Below, in pieces: positions 34,409 to 34,557 of a DNA stretch of 34,557 nt. The notes below the pieces were generated by a model. That model saw only the letters and a program-made list of their open reading frames with translations, was not told the DNA's origin and made no database searches. Within the stretch, counting starts at the first letter, position 1. Each line of letters begins with the position of its first letter. Origin of the DNA: an uncultured Xylophilus sp. (GTDB lineage Bacteria > Pseudomonadota > Gammaproteobacteria > Burkholderiales > Burkholderiaceae_C); assembly GCA_913776965.1 (NCBI GenBank), contig CAJYQL010000023.1:65248-99804 (forward strand). Direction: 5' to 3'. Made by a program: the position numbers and the translations under genes.

Positions 34409-34557
34409 TCAGCCGCGCAGCAGCGCCTTCAGCGCGTTCTGCAGGCGGCGCGCCGTCTGCGCGTCGCTCACGGTCGCCAGCACGCGGGCGGCGTCGTCGC
34501 CCCAGGTCTGGGCCGGCGCCGGGTCGTTGCGGCGGGTCAGCAGCTTCAGCTGCAGCG
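34409..34557 (-). CDS. 3' end of an unidentified gene (cut by window edge)
   Basis: A minus-strand frame enters from the right edge and stops at 34409 after about 49 codons. The visible C-terminus includes LQLKLLTRRNDPAPAQTWGD and ends QNALKALLRG. It is helical in character and rich in Ala, Leu and Arg, with strong third-position G+C bias as in real genes here. I do not recognise a family in so short a piece. It is convergent with the RibD-type reductase gene. Confidence 0.55.
   Translation of the reverse strand, partial: LQLKLLTRRNDPAPAQTWGDDAARVLATVSDAQTARRLQNALKALLRG

Overview
The window is a high-GC chromosomal segment (about two-thirds or more G+C by eye) from a betaproteobacterium, most likely Burkholderiales and Comamonadaceae-like. 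The grounds are the gene order rpsB-tsf-pyrH-frr-uppS-cdsA-dxr-rseP-bamA-skp, a PhaR polyhydroxyalkanoate regulator, an EarP/EF-P(Arg32) pair, hupB followed by tRNA-Val and a PpiD-type foldase, and small GCTAT-N7-ATAGC hairpins of a kind I recall as common in Comamonadaceae genomes. No species is claimed.

Positions 1-10326 (minus strand) hold the translation / isoprenoid / envelope-assembly superoperon. It encodes ribosomal protein S2, EF-Ts, UMP kinase, ribosome recycling factor, undecaprenyl diphosphate synthase, CDP-diglyceride synthetase, DXP reductoisomerase, the site-2 protease RseP, BamA and a Skp chaperone cut by the left edge. An intrinsic terminator/attenuator separates rpsB from tsf. 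Positions 10489-15189 hold a divergent NAD(P)HX repair enzyme, a short-chain dehydrogenase and RNase R. Positions 15223-20442 hold tRNA-Leu, rimO, phaR, a 56-residue basic protein, tRNA-His, a PpiD-like foldase, tRNA-Val and hupB. Positions 20671-23279 hold pgsA and uvrC. All of this is housekeeping.

Positions 23387-31666 (plus strand) are the accessory part and the most interesting region. Seven tightly packed genes encode a dedicated AcpS-type phosphopantetheinyl transferase, an 81-residue carrier protein (TTG start), an acyl-CoA-dehydrogenase-fold flavoprotein, a seryl-tRNA-synthetase-like amino acid:[carrier protein] ligase, a DUF1839 protein that I read as a papain-like (BtrH-type) acyltransferase, a cytoplasmic GH2 beta-mannosidase-like enzyme, and a tandem alpha/beta hydrolase whose first domain has lost its catalytic residues. 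Together they suggest an NRPS-independent route: load an amino acid on a free-standing carrier protein, oxidise it there, transfer it to an acceptor (possibly a sugar or glycoside), and trim the product. The product is unknown.

Positions 31688-34557 hold earP (21 bases after the hydrolase, so possibly co-transcribed), efp with the rhamnosylated Arg32, two tandem terminators, a free-standing RibD-type reductase without its deaminase domain, a hairpin between convergent genes, and the 3' end of an unidentified minus-strand gene.
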